Positions 38,528-48,624 of a stretch of DNA of 64,000 nucleotides are shown here, piece by piece; the stretch's first letter is position 1, and every line of letters begins with the position of its first letter. Both the position numbers and the translations under genes were made by a program. This DNA is from Roseovarius sp. THAF27 (lineage in GTDB: Bacteria > Pseudomonadota > Alphaproteobacteria > Rhodobacterales > Rhodobacteraceae). The notes under the pieces were generated by a model. It was not told the origin of the DNA. It was given only the letters and a program-made list of their open reading frames with translations, and did not search any database. The stretch is taken from NCBI RefSeq assembly GCF_009363655.1, contig NZ_CP045393.1, positions 1,364,001 to 1,428,000 on the forward strand, written 5' to 3'.

Positions 38528-40111
38528 TCAGCCCGGGGACTTGCCCGGCGTGGCCCTTGCGCGGCGCGGGCGCAGCAGCTTGACGTCGAATTCCGCACCC
38601 AGCGTGTCGGCGAGCGAGGCGAGGCGCGTTTGCGCCACCTCTCCGTAAAGCGGCACGGCCTCTTCGGTCAGGCGCAGGATCAGCTGTTTCTTCTTGGGAT
38701 GCCAGGTCAGCTCGCCCAGCTGGGTGTCGGCCCGTAGCCAGAACATCGCGGCAAAGCGCATGGCCTTGCCCAAGACCTCGGCCTGGTGCTGGCCGCGCTC
38801 GTCCAGCAGTTCGGCCAGTTTCTCGAACCGGGTGCCCTCGCGCTTGTTGGAATAGCGGTGCAGGAGGGCGAGGCCCAGGAACACCCGTTCGGAATGCTTC
38901 AGCCCCCCGAGGTTGGCGCGGGTGGCGTTGTCGAAGCAATCCTCGGCGCGGTAGTCGGGATGCGAGCGCCAGCTGACGTCGTGCAAGAGGCAGGCGGCGC
39001 GGATGATGCGCAGCTTGTCGGGGCGGGCGCTGCGGAAGAGCGGTTCGACGAAGTGATAGATGGCGCGGCCATAACCGGGCAGGCGGGCATCCTTGGCCTC
39101 GGCAAAGCGGCAGGCCTCGATCAGGGGATCGCGGTCGCGCAGCTGCTGGGGCATTTGTTCGTAGAGCAGCCCCTCGCGGATGCCGTAGCTGGAGACGGCG
39201 ATGTCGCGGGGGCCGAAGGTCTTGACCAGGCGGCGCAGCACCTCGGCGGCGTCGGGGACGAGGGCCATGCGCTGGGACGAGACGCCGGCGCGGTTGCGCA
39301 GTTCCTCGGCGTCGTTCTTGGCGATGTAATCGGCGGTCTTGCGCACGTCCTTGGGGGTCATGCGGTATTCGTGCAGGACGTGGAGGGGATAGCCGCGGCG
39401 TTCCATGTCGATCTTGGCGATGGCGCGCCACGAGCCGCCGACGAGGAACAGGCGGTTCTTCTGTTCGCCCAGCTGGTCGTGCATCCGCTCGAGCGTGTCC
39501 TTGATATAGGCCTTGCGGGCCTTCTTGCCGCCCTTGACCTCCTGCAGGGAGAAGGGGCCGAGGCGCGAGGTCAGGCGCTTGCCGACCTGGCCGCCGTTGA
39601 TTTCGGCCAGTTCCATGGAGGAGCCGCCGATGTCGCAGACCAGCCCGTAGGAGCCGGGCCAGCCCAGAAGCACGCCCTGGGCCGAGAGGCGGGCCTCTTC
39701 GGGGCCGTCGATGACCCAGAGGTGGACGCCGGTCTCGCGTTCGATCTCTTCGCGGAAGGCGTCGCCGTCGGTGGCCTCGCGCACGGCGGCGGTGGCCACG
39801 GCGGTAAGTGGGCCGGTGCCCATGTTCTCGGCCAGCCGGGCAAAACGCTTCATGGCGGCGAGCGCGCGTTCGCGCCCCTCGGGGTTCAGCCGGCCGGTTT
39901 CAGAGAGGCCCTGGCCCAGGCCGCACATGATTTTCTCGTTGTAAAAATAGGCCGGGCTGCGGGCGGCGCCGTCGAACACGACCATGCGGACGGAGTTCGA
40001 TCCGACGTCGACCACGCCCACGCGGCTGAGCGCCTTGGCCGCGTCCTTGTCGAAAAGCGGGCGCCCGAAAGGGCCCCATTCGCTGTGTTCGGGATCGGTC
40101 GTGCCGTCCAT
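38528..40111 (-). CDS. ppx: Exopolyphosphatase / Ppx-GppA family phosphatase
   Basis: The 527-residue protein has the actin-like ASKHA fold with GVVDVGSNSVRMVVFDG at about residues 31-47 and DIGGSSMELAEINGG in the second subdomain. An HD-like helical C-terminal half (RIIRAACLLHDVSWRSHPDYRAEDCF) follows. It releases phosphate from polyphosphate chains or hydrolyses pppGpp. It lies 52 bases downstream of ppk on the same strand, the usual synthesis-degradation pair. Confidence 0.93.
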   Translation of the reverse strand: MDGTTDPEHSEWGPFGRPLFDKDAAKALSRVGVVDVGSNSVRMVVFDGAARSPAYFYNEKIMCGLGQGLSETGRLNPEGRERALAAMKRFARLAENMGTGPLTAVATAAVREATDGDAFREEIERETGVHLWVIDGPEEARLSAQGVLLGWPGSYGLVCDIGGSSMELAEINGGQVGKRLTSRLGPFSLQEVKGGKKARKAYIKDTLERMHDQLGEQKNRLFLVGGSWRAIAKIDMERRGYPLHVLHEYRMTPKDVRKTADYIAKNDAEELRNRAGVSSQRMALVPDAAEVLRRLVKTFGPRDIAVSSYGIREGLLYEQMPQQLRDRDPLIEACRFAEAKDARLPGYGRAIYHFVEPLFRSARPDKLRIIRAACLLHDVSWRSHPDYRAEDCFDNATRANLGGLKHSERVFLGLALLHRYSNKREGTRFEKLAELLDERGQHQAEVLGKAMRFAAMFWLRADTQLGELTWHPKKKQLILRLTEEAVPLYGEVAQTRLASLADTLGAEFDVKLLRPRRARATPGKSPG

Positions 40112-40163
40112 GACATCCCCGGCTTGGTCTCGGCCCCCTATATGCGTCAGGGGGCCGGGAGGG

Positions 40164-42338
40164 TCAATCGTCGGTGTGGGTGAGTTTGGGCACGTCCGCC
40201 GCCCCGGCGGAGCCGCGGCCCGACAGCGAAGGGTTTTCCATGAAGAAGCGGTGGCAGTTGAAGGCGAAGGTGCCTTCCTCGATCAGGTCGCGGGTGAAGC
40301 TGCCATCGGGGGCCATGACCCAGGTCTGTGCCACGTCGGCGAGGTTGGCGGCCATGACCTGGCCCACGATCTGGGCCTTGACGGTCGGGTTGGTGATTTC
40401 CACCAGGGTTTCGACGCGGCGGTTGAGGTTGCGGCCCATCCAGTCGGCGGAGGACATGTAGACCTTGGCTTTTTTCGAGGGCAGGCCGGCGCCATTGCCG
40501 AAGCAGACGATGCGGGAATGCTCAAGAAAGCGCCCGACGATGGACTTGACGCGGATATTCTCGGACAGGCCCTTTATCCCCGGGCGGATGCCGCAGATGC
40601 CGCGCACGACAAGGCAGATCTTCACGCCGGCCTGTGAGGCGGCGTAGAGCGCGTCGATCACGTCGGGTTCGATGATCGAGTTCATCTTGGCCCAGATCTC
40701 GGCCGGTTTGCCGGACTTGGCGTGGTCGATCTCGGCGGCGATCATTTCCAGCAGGCGGGGTTTCAGCGTGGTGGGCGAGATGGCGAGGTTTTCCAGCTTT
40801 TCGGGCTGGGCGTAGCCGGAGAGGTAGTTGAAGACCTTGGTCGCGTCGCGGCCCAGCGAGGAATCGCAGGTGAAGAGGCTGAGGTCGGTGTAGATCTTGG
40901 CGGTGATGGGGTGATAGTTGCCGGTGCCGTAATGGGTGTAGGTCACCAGCTTGTCGCCCTCGCGCCGGACCACGGTGGAAATCTTGGCGTGGGTCTTGAG
41001 GTCGAGAAAGCCATAGACCACGTGGGCGCCGGCGCGTTCCAGCCGCCGGGACTGGCGGATGTTGGCGGCCTCGTCGAAGCGGGCCTTGAGTTCCACGAGG
41101 GCGGTGACGGACTTGCCGTCCTCGGCGGCCTCGCAGAGCGCCTCGACGATGGGGCTGTCCTTGGACGTGCGGTAGAGCGTCTGCTTGATCGCCACCACGT
41201 TGGGATCGCGCGCCGCCTGGGTAAGGAAGCGGATCACCATGTCGAAGGTCTCGTAGGGGTGGTGCAGCAGCATGTCCTTTTGGCGGATGGCGGCGAACAT
41301 GTCGCCGTCATGGTCCTGTACGCGTTCCGGGACGCGCGGCGTGAAGCTGGGCCACAGAAGGTCGGGGCGGGTGTCGAGCACCATTTCCTTGAGATCCGCC
41401 AGCCCGATCATGCCGTCGACCTCGACCACCTCCTCGGGGCGGACCTCGAGTTTCTGCATGATGGTGCGGCGCAATTCCTCGGGCGCGCCGGAGGAGATTT
41501 TCAGGCGCACCACCTCGCCGCGGCGGCGGCGTTTGAGGGCCACCTCGAATTCGCGCACGAGGTCCTCGGCCTCTTCCTCGACTTCCAGATCGCTGTCGCG
41601 CAGGACGCGGAAGTTGCAGTGCGCCTTGTAGGTGTAGCCCGGGAAGAGATGATCGAGGTTGAGCAGCAGCAGGTCCTCGAGCGGCAGGGCGCGGAACTGG
41701 CCCGGTTCGGACGGGACGGTGATGAAGCGGTCGATCTGATTGGGAATCGGCAAGAGCGCCTGAAGCGGGCGCTTGTCTGACTTGCGCTGCATCTGGAGCG
41801 CGAGCGAATAGCCCAGGTTGGGGATGAAGGGGAACGGGTGCGCGGGGTCGACGGCCAGCGGAGACAGGACCGGGAAGACCTGTTCGAGGAAGATGTCGCT
41901 GAGATGGGCGCGGTCGTCTTTCGTGAGGCTGTCGATGTCGAGGATGGTGATGCCCTCGGCCTCCATCTCCTGCCGCAGGTCTTCGAGCGTGCCTTGCTGC
42001 TGGGCCAGCAGTTTGCGGGCGTCCTCGTCAATCAGGACAAGCTGTTCGGCGGGGGTGAGGCCGTCGGCGGCGGGCGTGGTGTTGCCGGCATGGGCCAGTT
42101 CGCGCAGGCCCGCGACGCGGACGTTGTAGAACTCGTCGAGGTTGTTGGCGGAAATGGACAGGAAGCGAAGGCGCTCCAGCAGGGGCACGCGGGGGTTCTG
42201 CGCTTCTTCCAGGACGCGCCAGTTGAAGCCCAGCCAGCTGAGTTCCCGGTTGAAGAAGCGCCCGGGGCCGGTGACGTCGAGACCGTCGATCGTCACGGGG
42301 GCCGGGGCGGTGGATTTGAGGAAATCTGCGTTTGTCAT
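40164..42338 (-). CDS. ppk: Polyphosphate kinase 1
   Basis: The 724-residue enzyme has the four Ppk1 domains: N-terminal helices (FFNRELSWLGFNWRVLEEA), a head domain, and two catalytic phospholipase-D-like domains. The catalytic histidine region is in VVYGFLDLKTHAKISTVVRREG (autophosphorylated His in KTHAK), with a second His motif near FGNGAGLPSKKAKVYMSSADWMGRNL. It makes polyphosphate from ATP at the membrane. Length matches the family (about 690-740). Confidence 0.97.
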   Translation of the reverse strand: MTNADFLKSTAPAPVTIDGLDVTGPGRFFNRELSWLGFNWRVLEEAQNPRVPLLERLRFLSISANNLDEFYNVRVAGLRELAHAGNTTPAADGLTPAEQLVLIDEDARKLLAQQQGTLEDLRQEMEAEGITILDIDSLTKDDRAHLSDIFLEQVFPVLSPLAVDPAHPFPFIPNLGYSLALQMQRKSDKRPLQALLPIPNQIDRFITVPSEPGQFRALPLEDLLLLNLDHLFPGYTYKAHCNFRVLRDSDLEVEEEAEDLVREFEVALKRRRRGEVVRLKISSGAPEELRRTIMQKLEVRPEEVVEVDGMIGLADLKEMVLDTRPDLLWPSFTPRVPERVQDHDGDMFAAIRQKDMLLHHPYETFDMVIRFLTQAARDPNVVAIKQTLYRTSKDSPIVEALCEAAEDGKSVTALVELKARFDEAANIRQSRRLERAGAHVVYGFLDLKTHAKISTVVRREGDKLVTYTHYGTGNYHPITAKIYTDLSLFTCDSSLGRDATKVFNYLSGYAQPEKLENLAISPTTLKPRLLEMIAAEIDHAKSGKPAEIWAKMNSIIEPDVIDALYAASQAGVKICLVVRGICGIRPGIKGLSENIRVKSIVGRFLEHSRIVCFGNGAGLPSKKAKVYMSSADWMGRNLNRRVETLVEITNPTVKAQIVGQVMAANLADVAQTWVMAPDGSFTRDLIEEGTFAFNCHRFFMENPSLSGRGSAGAADVPKLTHTDD

Positions 42339-42386
42339 GTGGCCCTTATGGGATTGCGACGTAACGATAAGGTGACGACTTTGCCG

Positions 42387-43064
42387 TTACAGCCCTGCGT
42401 TGTCCAGAACATCGCGGGCAAAGGGGCGGGTGAGGGCCCGTTTGCGCGACAATGCGGCGGAATCGAGCAGGGCGACGACTTCGCGGGCGGCCTCGAACGA
42501 GCGGTCGATGCGGCGCAGAAGATAGGGGATGACGTCCGGCGTGGGGGTCAGCTGGCGGTCGTCGAAGAGCTTGGCGAGGATCGCGGTCAACAGGCGGTCG
42601 TCGGGCAGGTCCAGTTCGACGGCGGGCGTGCCCTGCATCCGGCTGGCAAGGTCGGGCAGCGCGAGGTTCCAGTACTTGGGCGCGGCATTGGCGGTCAGCA
42701 GCAGGGAATGGCCCTCGGCCAGGGTCAGGTTGTGCAGGTGGAAGAGAGCCGTTTCAGCGGGTTCGCTGCCGGCGATGCCGTCGCAATCCTCGACGGCGAC
42801 GTGGTTCTGAGCGAGAGCCGGGATGTCGGCCTGTGCGAGGTCGGCCGCGGAGATGATGAGGGCACCGCTTTGTGCCGACCAGACATGGGCGAGATGGGTC
42901 TTGCCCGCGCCGGGGGGGCCGTAGAGGACCAGCTTGCGGGCGGGCCACGCGTACCAGGTGTCGACCATGGCGACGGCTTGCGCGTTGGCGGCGGAAACGA
43001 AGAAATCCTCCCGCCCGTGCGCCGGTTTGGCGGGCAGGTCGAAGCTGAGCTGCTGTGCCATCAT
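42387..43064 (-). CDS. hdaA: Hda-like regulator of DnaA, AAA+ family
   Basis: The 225-residue protein is a DnaA-related AAA+ domain: N-terminal QLSFDL resembles a clamp-binding motif, Walker A is LYGPPGAGKTHLAH, Walker B is VAVEDCDG, and SRM...LPDDRLLTAILAKLF with a helical lid follows. In Caulobacter HdaA promotes DnaA-ATP hydrolysis at the clamp and prevents over-initiation. Two ATG codons at 43064 and 43061 are possible; the first overlaps the preceding permease stop. Confidence 0.9.
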   Translation of the reverse strand: MMAQQLSFDLPAKPAHGREDFFVSAANAQAVAMVDTWYAWPARKLVLYGPPGAGKTHLAHVWSAQSGALIISAADLAQADIPALAQNHVAVEDCDGIAGSEPAETALFHLHNLTLAEGHSLLLTANAAPKYWNLALPDLASRMQGTPAVELDLPDDRLLTAILAKLFDDRQLTPTPDVIPYLLRRIDRSFEAAREVVALLDSAALSRKRALTRPFARDVLDNAGL

Positions 43065-44128
43065 TCCGTATCCCGTGAGTCCTGCCCTTTATATAGGGCA
43101 CTGTCGAGATATTGCTGCACGCCGAAGCGGGCAAGAACGCCGATGGCGGCAGCCATGGGCACGGCCACCAGCATTCCGACGAAGCCGAAGAGCGCGCCGA
43201 AGACCGACAGCGCGAAAATAAGCCATACCGGGTGCAGGCCGACGGAGTCGCCCACCAGCTTGGGCGTGAGGATATTGCCCTCGACCACCTGTCCCAGCAC
43301 GAAGATGCCGGCGACGAGGCCGATGGACAGCCAGTCGCCCCAGAACTGGAAGAGGGCGAGGCCGATGGCGAGTGCGCCGCCGAGGACGGCGCCGACGTAG
43401 GGAATGAAGGTGACGAAGCCGGCGAAGGCCCCCACGACGAGGCCGAATTGCAGGCCCACCAGCATAAGCGCGACGGCGTAGTAGGTGCCGAGGATCAGGC
43501 AGACGGTGCCCATGCCGCGTATGAAGCTGGCGAGGGTTCTGTCGATCTCGGACGCGAGCCGGCGGATGACCGGCGCGTGTTCGCGCGGCAGGAGGCGGTC
43601 GATTTCGGCGACCATGCGGTCCCAGTCGTAGAGCAGGTAGAAGGCCACCACGGGCACGATCACCAGCAGGACCACCACGTTGACGAGTGAGCCCACCGAA
43701 GCCAGCACGGTTTCGACAACCTGTCCGCCGCGTTCCTGGATGGTGGTGCCGAGGCTAGCCAGCGATTTCCGCAGGGTCGAATCCTGGTCGACGATGTCGG
43801 GGAAGCGGGTGGTCAGGAAGTCCTGAAGGTCCTGAAAGAGTTTCGGCGCGATGTCGATCAGGTTGGCAGTCTGGTTGACCAGCGTGGGGATGACCAGAAG
43901 CACCATGATGACGAAGATGCAGATGGCCACCAGCGTTATGATCGTCACGGCGATGGCCCGGGACGCCCCCAAGCGTTCGATCCGGTCGGCGATGGGGTCG
44001 AGGAAATAGGCCACGGCGCCGCCCAGCACGAAGGGCAGGATCACGTCGCCCAGGAACCACATGACAACGAGGAACAGCGCGATCGCGATGCCCCAGAATT
44101 GAAATTGTGTCCGGACGGGAAGGGCCAT
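43061..44128 (-). CDS. AI-2E family (PerM/TqsA-like) transporter
   Basis: The 355-residue protein has seven to eight membrane helices, with a large soluble segment between helices 2 and 5 ([21 protein letters not shown]...). The conserved C-terminal motif is [21 protein letters not shown] and [26 protein letters not shown]. Members export autoinducer-2 or act as ion antiporters; the substrate is unknown. ATG 44128 ([12 protein letters not shown]) has GAGGTGGC upstream. Its stop overlaps the hdaA start, and permease-hdaA-ppk-ppx is a conserved alphaproteobacterial row. Confidence 0.9.
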   Translation of the reverse strand: MALPVRTQFQFWGIAIALFLVVMWFLGDVILPFVLGGAVAYFLDPIADRIERLGASRAIAVTIITLVAICIFVIMVLLVIPTLVNQTANLIDIAPKLFQDLQDFLTTRFPDIVDQDSTLRKSLASLGTTIQERGGQVVETVLASVGSLVNVVVLLVIVPVVAFYLLYDWDRMVAEIDRLLPREHAPVIRRLASEIDRTLASFIRGMGTVCLILGTYYAVALMLVGLQFGLVVGAFAGFVTFIPYVGAVLGGALAIGLALFQFWGDWLSIGLVAGIFVLGQVVEGNILTPKLVGDSVGLHPVWLIFALSVFGALFGFVGMLVAVPMAAAIGVLARFGVQQYLDSALYKGQDSRDTE

Positions 44129-44262
44129 GCCACCTCGGGGGAACAAAACGCGTCGCTCTGTTTTTCGCGCAAGGGGCGCAGCGTTGCAAGCGCCTTCCGG
44201 CTTGTCTGGCGGGCGCTGAGGCCATAAACGGGGCGGGATCACGCAATGACCAGAGGTTCGCC

Positions 44263-45657
44263 ATGCGCCTGTCCAAGTATTTCCTGCCGGTCCTGAAGGA
44301 GACGCCTGCCGAGGCGCAGATCGCGAGCCACCGCCTGATGCTGCGGGCGGGGATGATCAAGCAGGCCAGCGCGGGGATCTATTCATGGCTGCCCTTGGGC
44401 TTCAAGGTGTTGCGCAAGCTGGAAAATATCGTCCACGAGGAGCAGGTGCGGGCCGGGCATATCCCGATGCTGATGCCGACGCTGCAATCCGCCGATCTGT
44501 GGCGGGAAAGCGGGCGCTACGATGCTTATGGGCCCGAGATGCTGCGGATCCGCGACCGGCAGGACCGGGATATGCTCTATGGTCCGACGAACGAGGAATT
44601 GATCACCGATATCTTCCGGTCGCATGTGGGCAGCTACCGGGACCTGCCGCTGACGCTCTATCACATCCAGTGGAAGTTCCGTGACGAGATCCGGCCGCGT
44701 TTCGGCGTGATGCGGGGGCGCGAGTTCTTCATGAAGGACGGCTACAATTTCGACCTGACGAAGGAGGACGCGCTGCACGCCTATAACCGCCACCTGGTCA
44801 GCTACCTGCGGACCTACGAGCGGATGGGGTTGCAGGCCATTCCGATGCGGGCGGATTCCGGCCCGATCGGGGGCGATGACACGCATGAATTCCTGGTGCT
44901 GGCCGAGACGGGCGAATCCGAGGTGTTCTATGACAGCGAGATCACCGACCTGAAATTCGGCGAGCGCGAGATCGATTACACCGACAAGGCGCAGTGCCAG
45001 GCGGTGCTGGAGGAGTTCACCTCGCGCTATGCGCGGACGGACGAAACCCACGACGAAGCGATCTTCAACCAGATCCCCGAGGACCGCCGCCGCGTGGCGC
45101 GGGGGATCGAGGTGGGCCAGATCTTTTACTTCGGGACCAAGTATTCCGAGCCGATGGGCGCCACGGTGCAGGGGCCGGACGGCAAGCCGGTGCCGGTGCA
45201 TATGGGCAGCCACGGGATCGGCGTGAGCCGCCTTGTGGGCGCGATCATCGAGGCCAGCCACGACGACAGGGGCATCATCTGGCCCGAGGGCGTGACGCCC
45301 TTTCATGCCGGGATCGTGAACCTGAAGCAGGGCGATGGCGAGGCGGATGCGGCGTGTGAAAAGCTGTATGCGGCGCTAAAGGCCAAGGGGCTGGATCCGC
45401 TCTATGATGACCGCGACGAGCGGGCGGGCGGCAAGTTCGCCACGATGGACCTCATTGGCCTGCCGTGGCGGATCACCGTGGGGCCGCGGGGCCTGAAGAA
45501 CGGGGTGGTGGAACTGACCAGCCGCCGTACGGGTGAGAGCGAGGAAATGGCGCCCGACGCGGCGGTCGAGAGGATCGCCGAGATCTACGCGCCGCATCGC
45601 GGTGAGGCCGGCACGGTGGAGCCGATGGCGGATCGGTCGTTTCACACCTGGATGTAA
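44263..45657 (+). CDS. proS: Prolyl-tRNA synthetase, short alphaproteobacterial type
   Basis: The 464-residue enzyme begins [32 protein letters not shown] and contains class II motif 2 ([25 protein letters not shown]) and motif 3 ([17 protein letters not shown]). A C-terminal anticodon-binding domain follows. At 464 residues it lacks the editing insertion domain found in long bacterial ProS (about 570 residues), as is usual in alphaproteobacteria, so Ala-tRNA-Pro editing must be done by a separate protein. It is divergent from the AI-2E permease. Confidence 0.97.
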   Translation: MRLSKYFLPVLKETPAEAQIASHRLMLRAGMIKQASAGIYSWLPLGFKVLRKLENIVHEEQVRAGHIPMLMPTLQSADLWRESGRYDAYGPEMLRIRDRQDRDMLYGPTNEELITDIFRSHVGSYRDLPLTLYHIQWKFRDEIRPRFGVMRGREFFMKDGYNFDLTKEDALHAYNRHLVSYLRTYERMGLQAIPMRADSGPIGGDDTHEFLVLAETGESEVFYDSEITDLKFGEREIDYTDKAQCQAVLEEFTSRYARTDETHDEAIFNQIPEDRRRVARGIEVGQIFYFGTKYSEPMGATVQGPDGKPVPVHMGSHGIGVSRLVGAIIEASHDDRGIIWPEGVTPFHAGIVNLKQGDGEADAACEKLYAALKAKGLDPLYDDRDERAGGKFATMDLIGLPWRITVGPRGLKNGVVELTSRRTGESEEMAPDAAVERIAEIYAPHRGEAGTVEPMADRSFHTWM

Positions 45658-45777
45658 GGGCCTGCGGCGCGGGGCCTGAGCCGGTGCCGCGCCCGGTCAC
45701 GATAATCTTGTTTCTGGATTTGCGCGAAACGCGCTATACTTGCCTCAAAACAAAAGACGACATAACGAGGCAGAGCA

Positions 45778-46287
45778 ATGATTACCAAGGGACTGGCCCT
45801 GGCGGGCGGGCTGTGCTGTGCACTGGCCGCGTCGCAGTTTCCCGAGTTTTCCCAACAGTATAAGCAGCGTCTTTCGGGCGCTGTGGATGAATTGGCCTGG
45901 GTTGTGGAGCGGTTCGATGCCGATGCCGCGGCACTTGGCCTGAGCCGGGACGCGGCGCTGACCGACCTGGCGCGGGGCACCGCCATGGCGCGGGCGCGGA
46001 GCGAGAGCATGGGGCAGGTCCTGATCCGGCATGAGCGATTGTCTGCCCATCTGGAGCACCTGCGGACGACCAACTCGATCAGTGCGGCGCTGATCGGGTG
46101 GCAATACCTGGACCCGGAACTGGCGCAGAAGACCTGGGGCGATTTCGAGCCTGCGGTGCCGGTGACGATTGCGGGGGCTGGTTTCGGTCTTGGAGGGTTC
46201 CTGGCGGGGTATACGCTGATCGGGATGCTGCTGGGTGGATTGGGCCGGATGGTGCGGCGCAGGCCGGAGGCGACGCCGGCGGAGTAG
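45778..46287 (+). CDS. DUF2937 family membrane protein
   Basis: The 169-residue protein has an N-terminal hydrophobic helix (GLALAGGLCCALAAS), a soluble helical middle (SQFPEFSQQYKQRLSGAVDELAWVVERFDADA) and two C-terminal membrane helices (VPVTIAGAGFGLGGFLAGYTLIGMLLGG). The motif FPEFSQQYxQRLxGA is the DUF2937 signature. Function unknown. A TATACT -10-like hexamer lies at 45735-45740. Confidence 0.85.
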   Translation: MITKGLALAGGLCCALAASQFPEFSQQYKQRLSGAVDELAWVVERFDADAAALGLSRDAALTDLARGTAMARARSESMGQVLIRHERLSAHLEHLRTTNSISAALIGWQYLDPELAQKTWGDFEPAVPVTIAGAGFGLGGFLAGYTLIGMLLGGLGRMVRRRPEATPAE

Positions 46288-46599
46288 GTGGGGCGCGGAA
46301 GGCGCAGACCTTCGAGAGGTTCAGAGTGTCTGATCAGGCAGCGGATGAGCCGCGCGATTGCCAGACCGCGGGATGGCGAACCCAGCGGTTTTGAATGCAC
46401 TTTATGTTTGCCGCTTCCGGAAAACCTCGGATCGAAGCGCCAACGTCACCCAATCGCCAGCCCGGGGGGCGGTCTGGCGATCGCGCGGCGGCGCAGCAAG
46501 CTGCGCCTTGATTCCGCGCGGGCTTTGCGAAACCGGGGTTGACCTTTTCCCGGCACCGGATACACCGCAGATACACATAAGATACCCAGAGGTCCTATC
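46288..46599 (+). other. 312-base non-coding region with nested inverted repeats before lolC
   Basis: No gene is evident. A 21-base arm at 46349-46369 (ending GATTGCCAGACCGC) pairs, with one wobble, with 46469-46489 (starting GCGGTCTGGCGATC). ATCGCCAG (46453-46460) competes for the same right-arm segment, pairing with CTGGCGAT (46474-46481). A third hairpin GGCGCAG-CAAG-CTGCGCC lies at 46490-46507. TTGACC at 46539-46544 may be a -35 element for lolC. The arrangement resembles mutually exclusive leader structures or a degenerate inverted-repeat element. Confidence 0.55.
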
Positions 46600-47913
46600 G
46601 TGGCAGTTCAGCCCAAGCCGTTTTCCGCCTTTGAGACGATGATCGCGTGGCGCTATCTGAGAGCCAAGCGGGCCGAGGGCGGGGTCAGCGTCATGACGTG
46701 GATCAGCCTCATTGGCATCACGCTGGCGGTATTCGCGCTGATTGCCACGCTGGCGGTGCGCGCAGGCTTTCGGGCGGAGTTCGTGGACACCATCCTTGGG
46801 TCGAACGCGCATGTGACAGTTTACAATGCCGGCACGGTGGACCAGCAGACCGGCCGTATCGACCGGCAGATCAGCGACTACGCGGCGATGGCGGAGCGGC
46901 TGCGGCAGGTCGAGGGGGTGACGAGGGCAGCGCCCCTGATCAAGAACCAGGTTCTGGCCACCGTGGGCGACCGCAACGCGGGGGTCGAGGTGCGGGGGAT
47001 CACGTTGGAGGATCTGAAGGGCTTGCCGCGCATCGCGGACCCCGAGACGGCGCAGGGTGATATCGAGGATTTCGCGCTGGACCCGGCCGAGGATGGCGTC
47101 TTTCCCATTGCTATCGGGTCTGGCGTGGCCAGCACCTTGGGCATCGGCGTGGGCGACAAGATCCGGGTGATCAACCCTACCGGCAACCGCACCGCCTTGG
47201 GCACCAGCCCGCGGGTGAATGCCTATGACGTGGTCTATGTGTTCAGCGCGGGGCGGTACGACATCGACCGGGTGCGGGTCTATCTGCCGTTTGCCGAGGC
47301 GCAGAGTTTCTTTAACAGTGAAGGCAAGGCCGACGAGATAGAGGTGATGATCGAGGAGCCCGAGCGGGTGAACGAGATGTCACTGGACCTGTTGCGCGCC
47401 GCCGGGGAGAACACGCAGATCTGGACCTGGCGGGATTCCAGCAGCGGGTTTCTGCGGGCGCTGGAGGTGGAGGACAACGTGATGTTCATCATCCTGTCGA
47501 TCCTCGTGCTGATCGCGGCGATGAACATCACCAGCGGATTGATCATGCTGGTCAAGAACAAGGGGCGCGATATCGGCATCCTGCGCACGATGGGTCTGAC
47601 CGAAGGGTCGGTGCTGCGCGTGTTCTTCATGTGCGGGGCCTTTATCGGCATCATCGGCACGGTGATGGGGACGGTTCTGGGGTGTCTCTTTGCCATCTAC
47701 ATTGACCAGATCTTCGGCATCCTGGACAGTTTCAGCGAGCAGCCGATCTGGACGCCGGACACGCGGGGGATCTATTTCCTGCCCGCCAAGCTGGAGTTCT
47801 GGGACGTGATGAGCGCGGTGGGCCTGTCGCTGTTCCTGAGCTTCGTGGTGACGATTTTCCCCGCGCGGCGGGCGGCGCGGATGAACCCGGTGGAGGCGCT
47901 GCGCTATGAGTGA
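46600..47913 (+). CDS. lolC: Lipoprotein-releasing ABC transporter, permease LolC/LolE
   Basis: The 437-residue protein has four membrane helices: one near the N-terminus (MTWISLIGITLAVFALIATLAVR) and three at the C-terminus, with a large periplasmic MacB-like domain between and an FtsX-type core (MLVKNKGRDIGILRTMGLTEGSVLRVFFMCG). With LolD it extracts lipoproteins from the inner membrane. Alphaproteobacteria often carry a single LolC/E-like gene, so the permease may homodimerise. The start is GTG at 46600 with AGAGG 7 bases upstream. It overlaps lolD by 8 bases. Confidence 0.93.
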   Translation: MAVQPKPFSAFETMIAWRYLRAKRAEGGVSVMTWISLIGITLAVFALIATLAVRAGFRAEFVDTILGSNAHVTVYNAGTVDQQTGRIDRQISDYAAMAERLRQVEGVTRAAPLIKNQVLATVGDRNAGVEVRGITLEDLKGLPRIADPETAQGDIEDFALDPAEDGVFPIAIGSGVASTLGIGVGDKIRVINPTGNRTALGTSPRVNAYDVVYVFSAGRYDIDRVRVYLPFAEAQSFFNSEGKADEIEVMIEEPERVNEMSLDLLRAAGENTQIWTWRDSSSGFLRALEVEDNVMFIILSILVLIAAMNITSGLIMLVKNKGRDIGILRTMGLTEGSVLRVFFMCGAFIGIIGTVMGTVLGCLFAIYIDQIFGILDSFSEQPIWTPDTRGIYFLPAKLEFWDVMSAVGLSLFLSFVVTIFPARRAARMNPVEALRYE

Positions 47914-48589
47914 GGCGATGCTGAAGCTGGCGGGGGTCGAGAAAGCCTATAACAAGGGCAAGGCCAACGAAGTGAGCGTGCTGTCGGGCATCGACCTGAC
48001 GATCGGCGCGGGCGAGATGGTGGCGCTGGTGGCACCCTCGGGCGCGGGCAAGTCGACGCTGTTGCATATCGCGGGGCTGCTGGACACCGCCGACGCCGGT
48101 ACGGTCGAGATCGGCGGCGAGGACATGGTGGGCCGGTCGGACCGCCGGCGCACGATCATGCGGCGGCAGGAGGTGGGGTTCGTCTACCAGTTTCACCACC
48201 TGCTGCCGGAGTTCACAGCCGAGGAGAACATCGTGCTGCCGCAGCTGGCCGACGGGATCGGCCGCAAGGTGGCCGAGGCGCGGGCGGCGGAATTGCTGAC
48301 GCAGGTCGGTATTGCCGACCGGGCCGGCCATCGGCCCAGTGCGATGTCGGGCGGCGAGCAGCAGCGGGTGGCGTTCTGCCGGGCTTTGGCCAACAGCCCA
48401 CGCTTGTTGCTGGCGGACGAGCCGACGGGCAATCTGGACCCCGGCACGTCGGATCAGGTGTTCGCGGCGCTGATGGAACTGGTGCGGGGCACCGGGCTGG
48501 CGGCGCTGATCGCGACGCATAATCTGGAGCTTGCGGCGCGGATGGACCGGGTTGTGAAGTTGGAGAACGGTCGGATCGTGGTGGGGTGA
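47906..48589 (+). CDS. lolD: Lipoprotein-releasing ABC transporter, ATPase LolD
   Basis: The 227-residue ABC ATPase has Walker [10 protein letters not shown] (about residues 42-50), the Q-loop [21 protein letters not shown], signature [14 protein letters not shown], Walker [13 protein letters not shown] and the H-loop ATHN. The LPEFTAxEN segment is typical of LolD. The last residues and the stop codon lie within a family A palindromic repeat (48580-48603), so the C-terminus may have been reshaped by repeat insertion. Confidence 0.94.
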   Translation: MSEAMLKLAGVEKAYNKGKANEVSVLSGIDLTIGAGEMVALVAPSGAGKSTLLHIAGLLDTADAGTVEIGGEDMVGRSDRRRTIMRRQEVGFVYQFHHLLPEFTAEENIVLPQLADGIGRKVAEARAAELLTQVGIADRAGHRPSAMSGGEQQRVAFCRALANSPRLLLADEPTGNLDPGTSDQVFAALMELVRGTGLAALIATHNLELAARMDRVVKLENGRIVVG

Positions 48590-48603
48590 AACCCCACCCT
48601 ACG
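48580..48603. repeat. Palindromic repeat, family A, overlapping the lolD stop
   Basis: GGTGGGGT-GAA-ACCCCACC followed by CTACG matches the units at 20659-20682 and 26185-26207. It supplies the final Gly codon and TGA of lolD. Confidence 0.75.
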
Positions 48604-48624
48604 CAAGCGAGAACGGCGGGTGCC

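Noticed and set aside
45665..45693. GC inverted repeat after proS as a terminator
   Set aside because: The stem is interrupted and no T tract follows.
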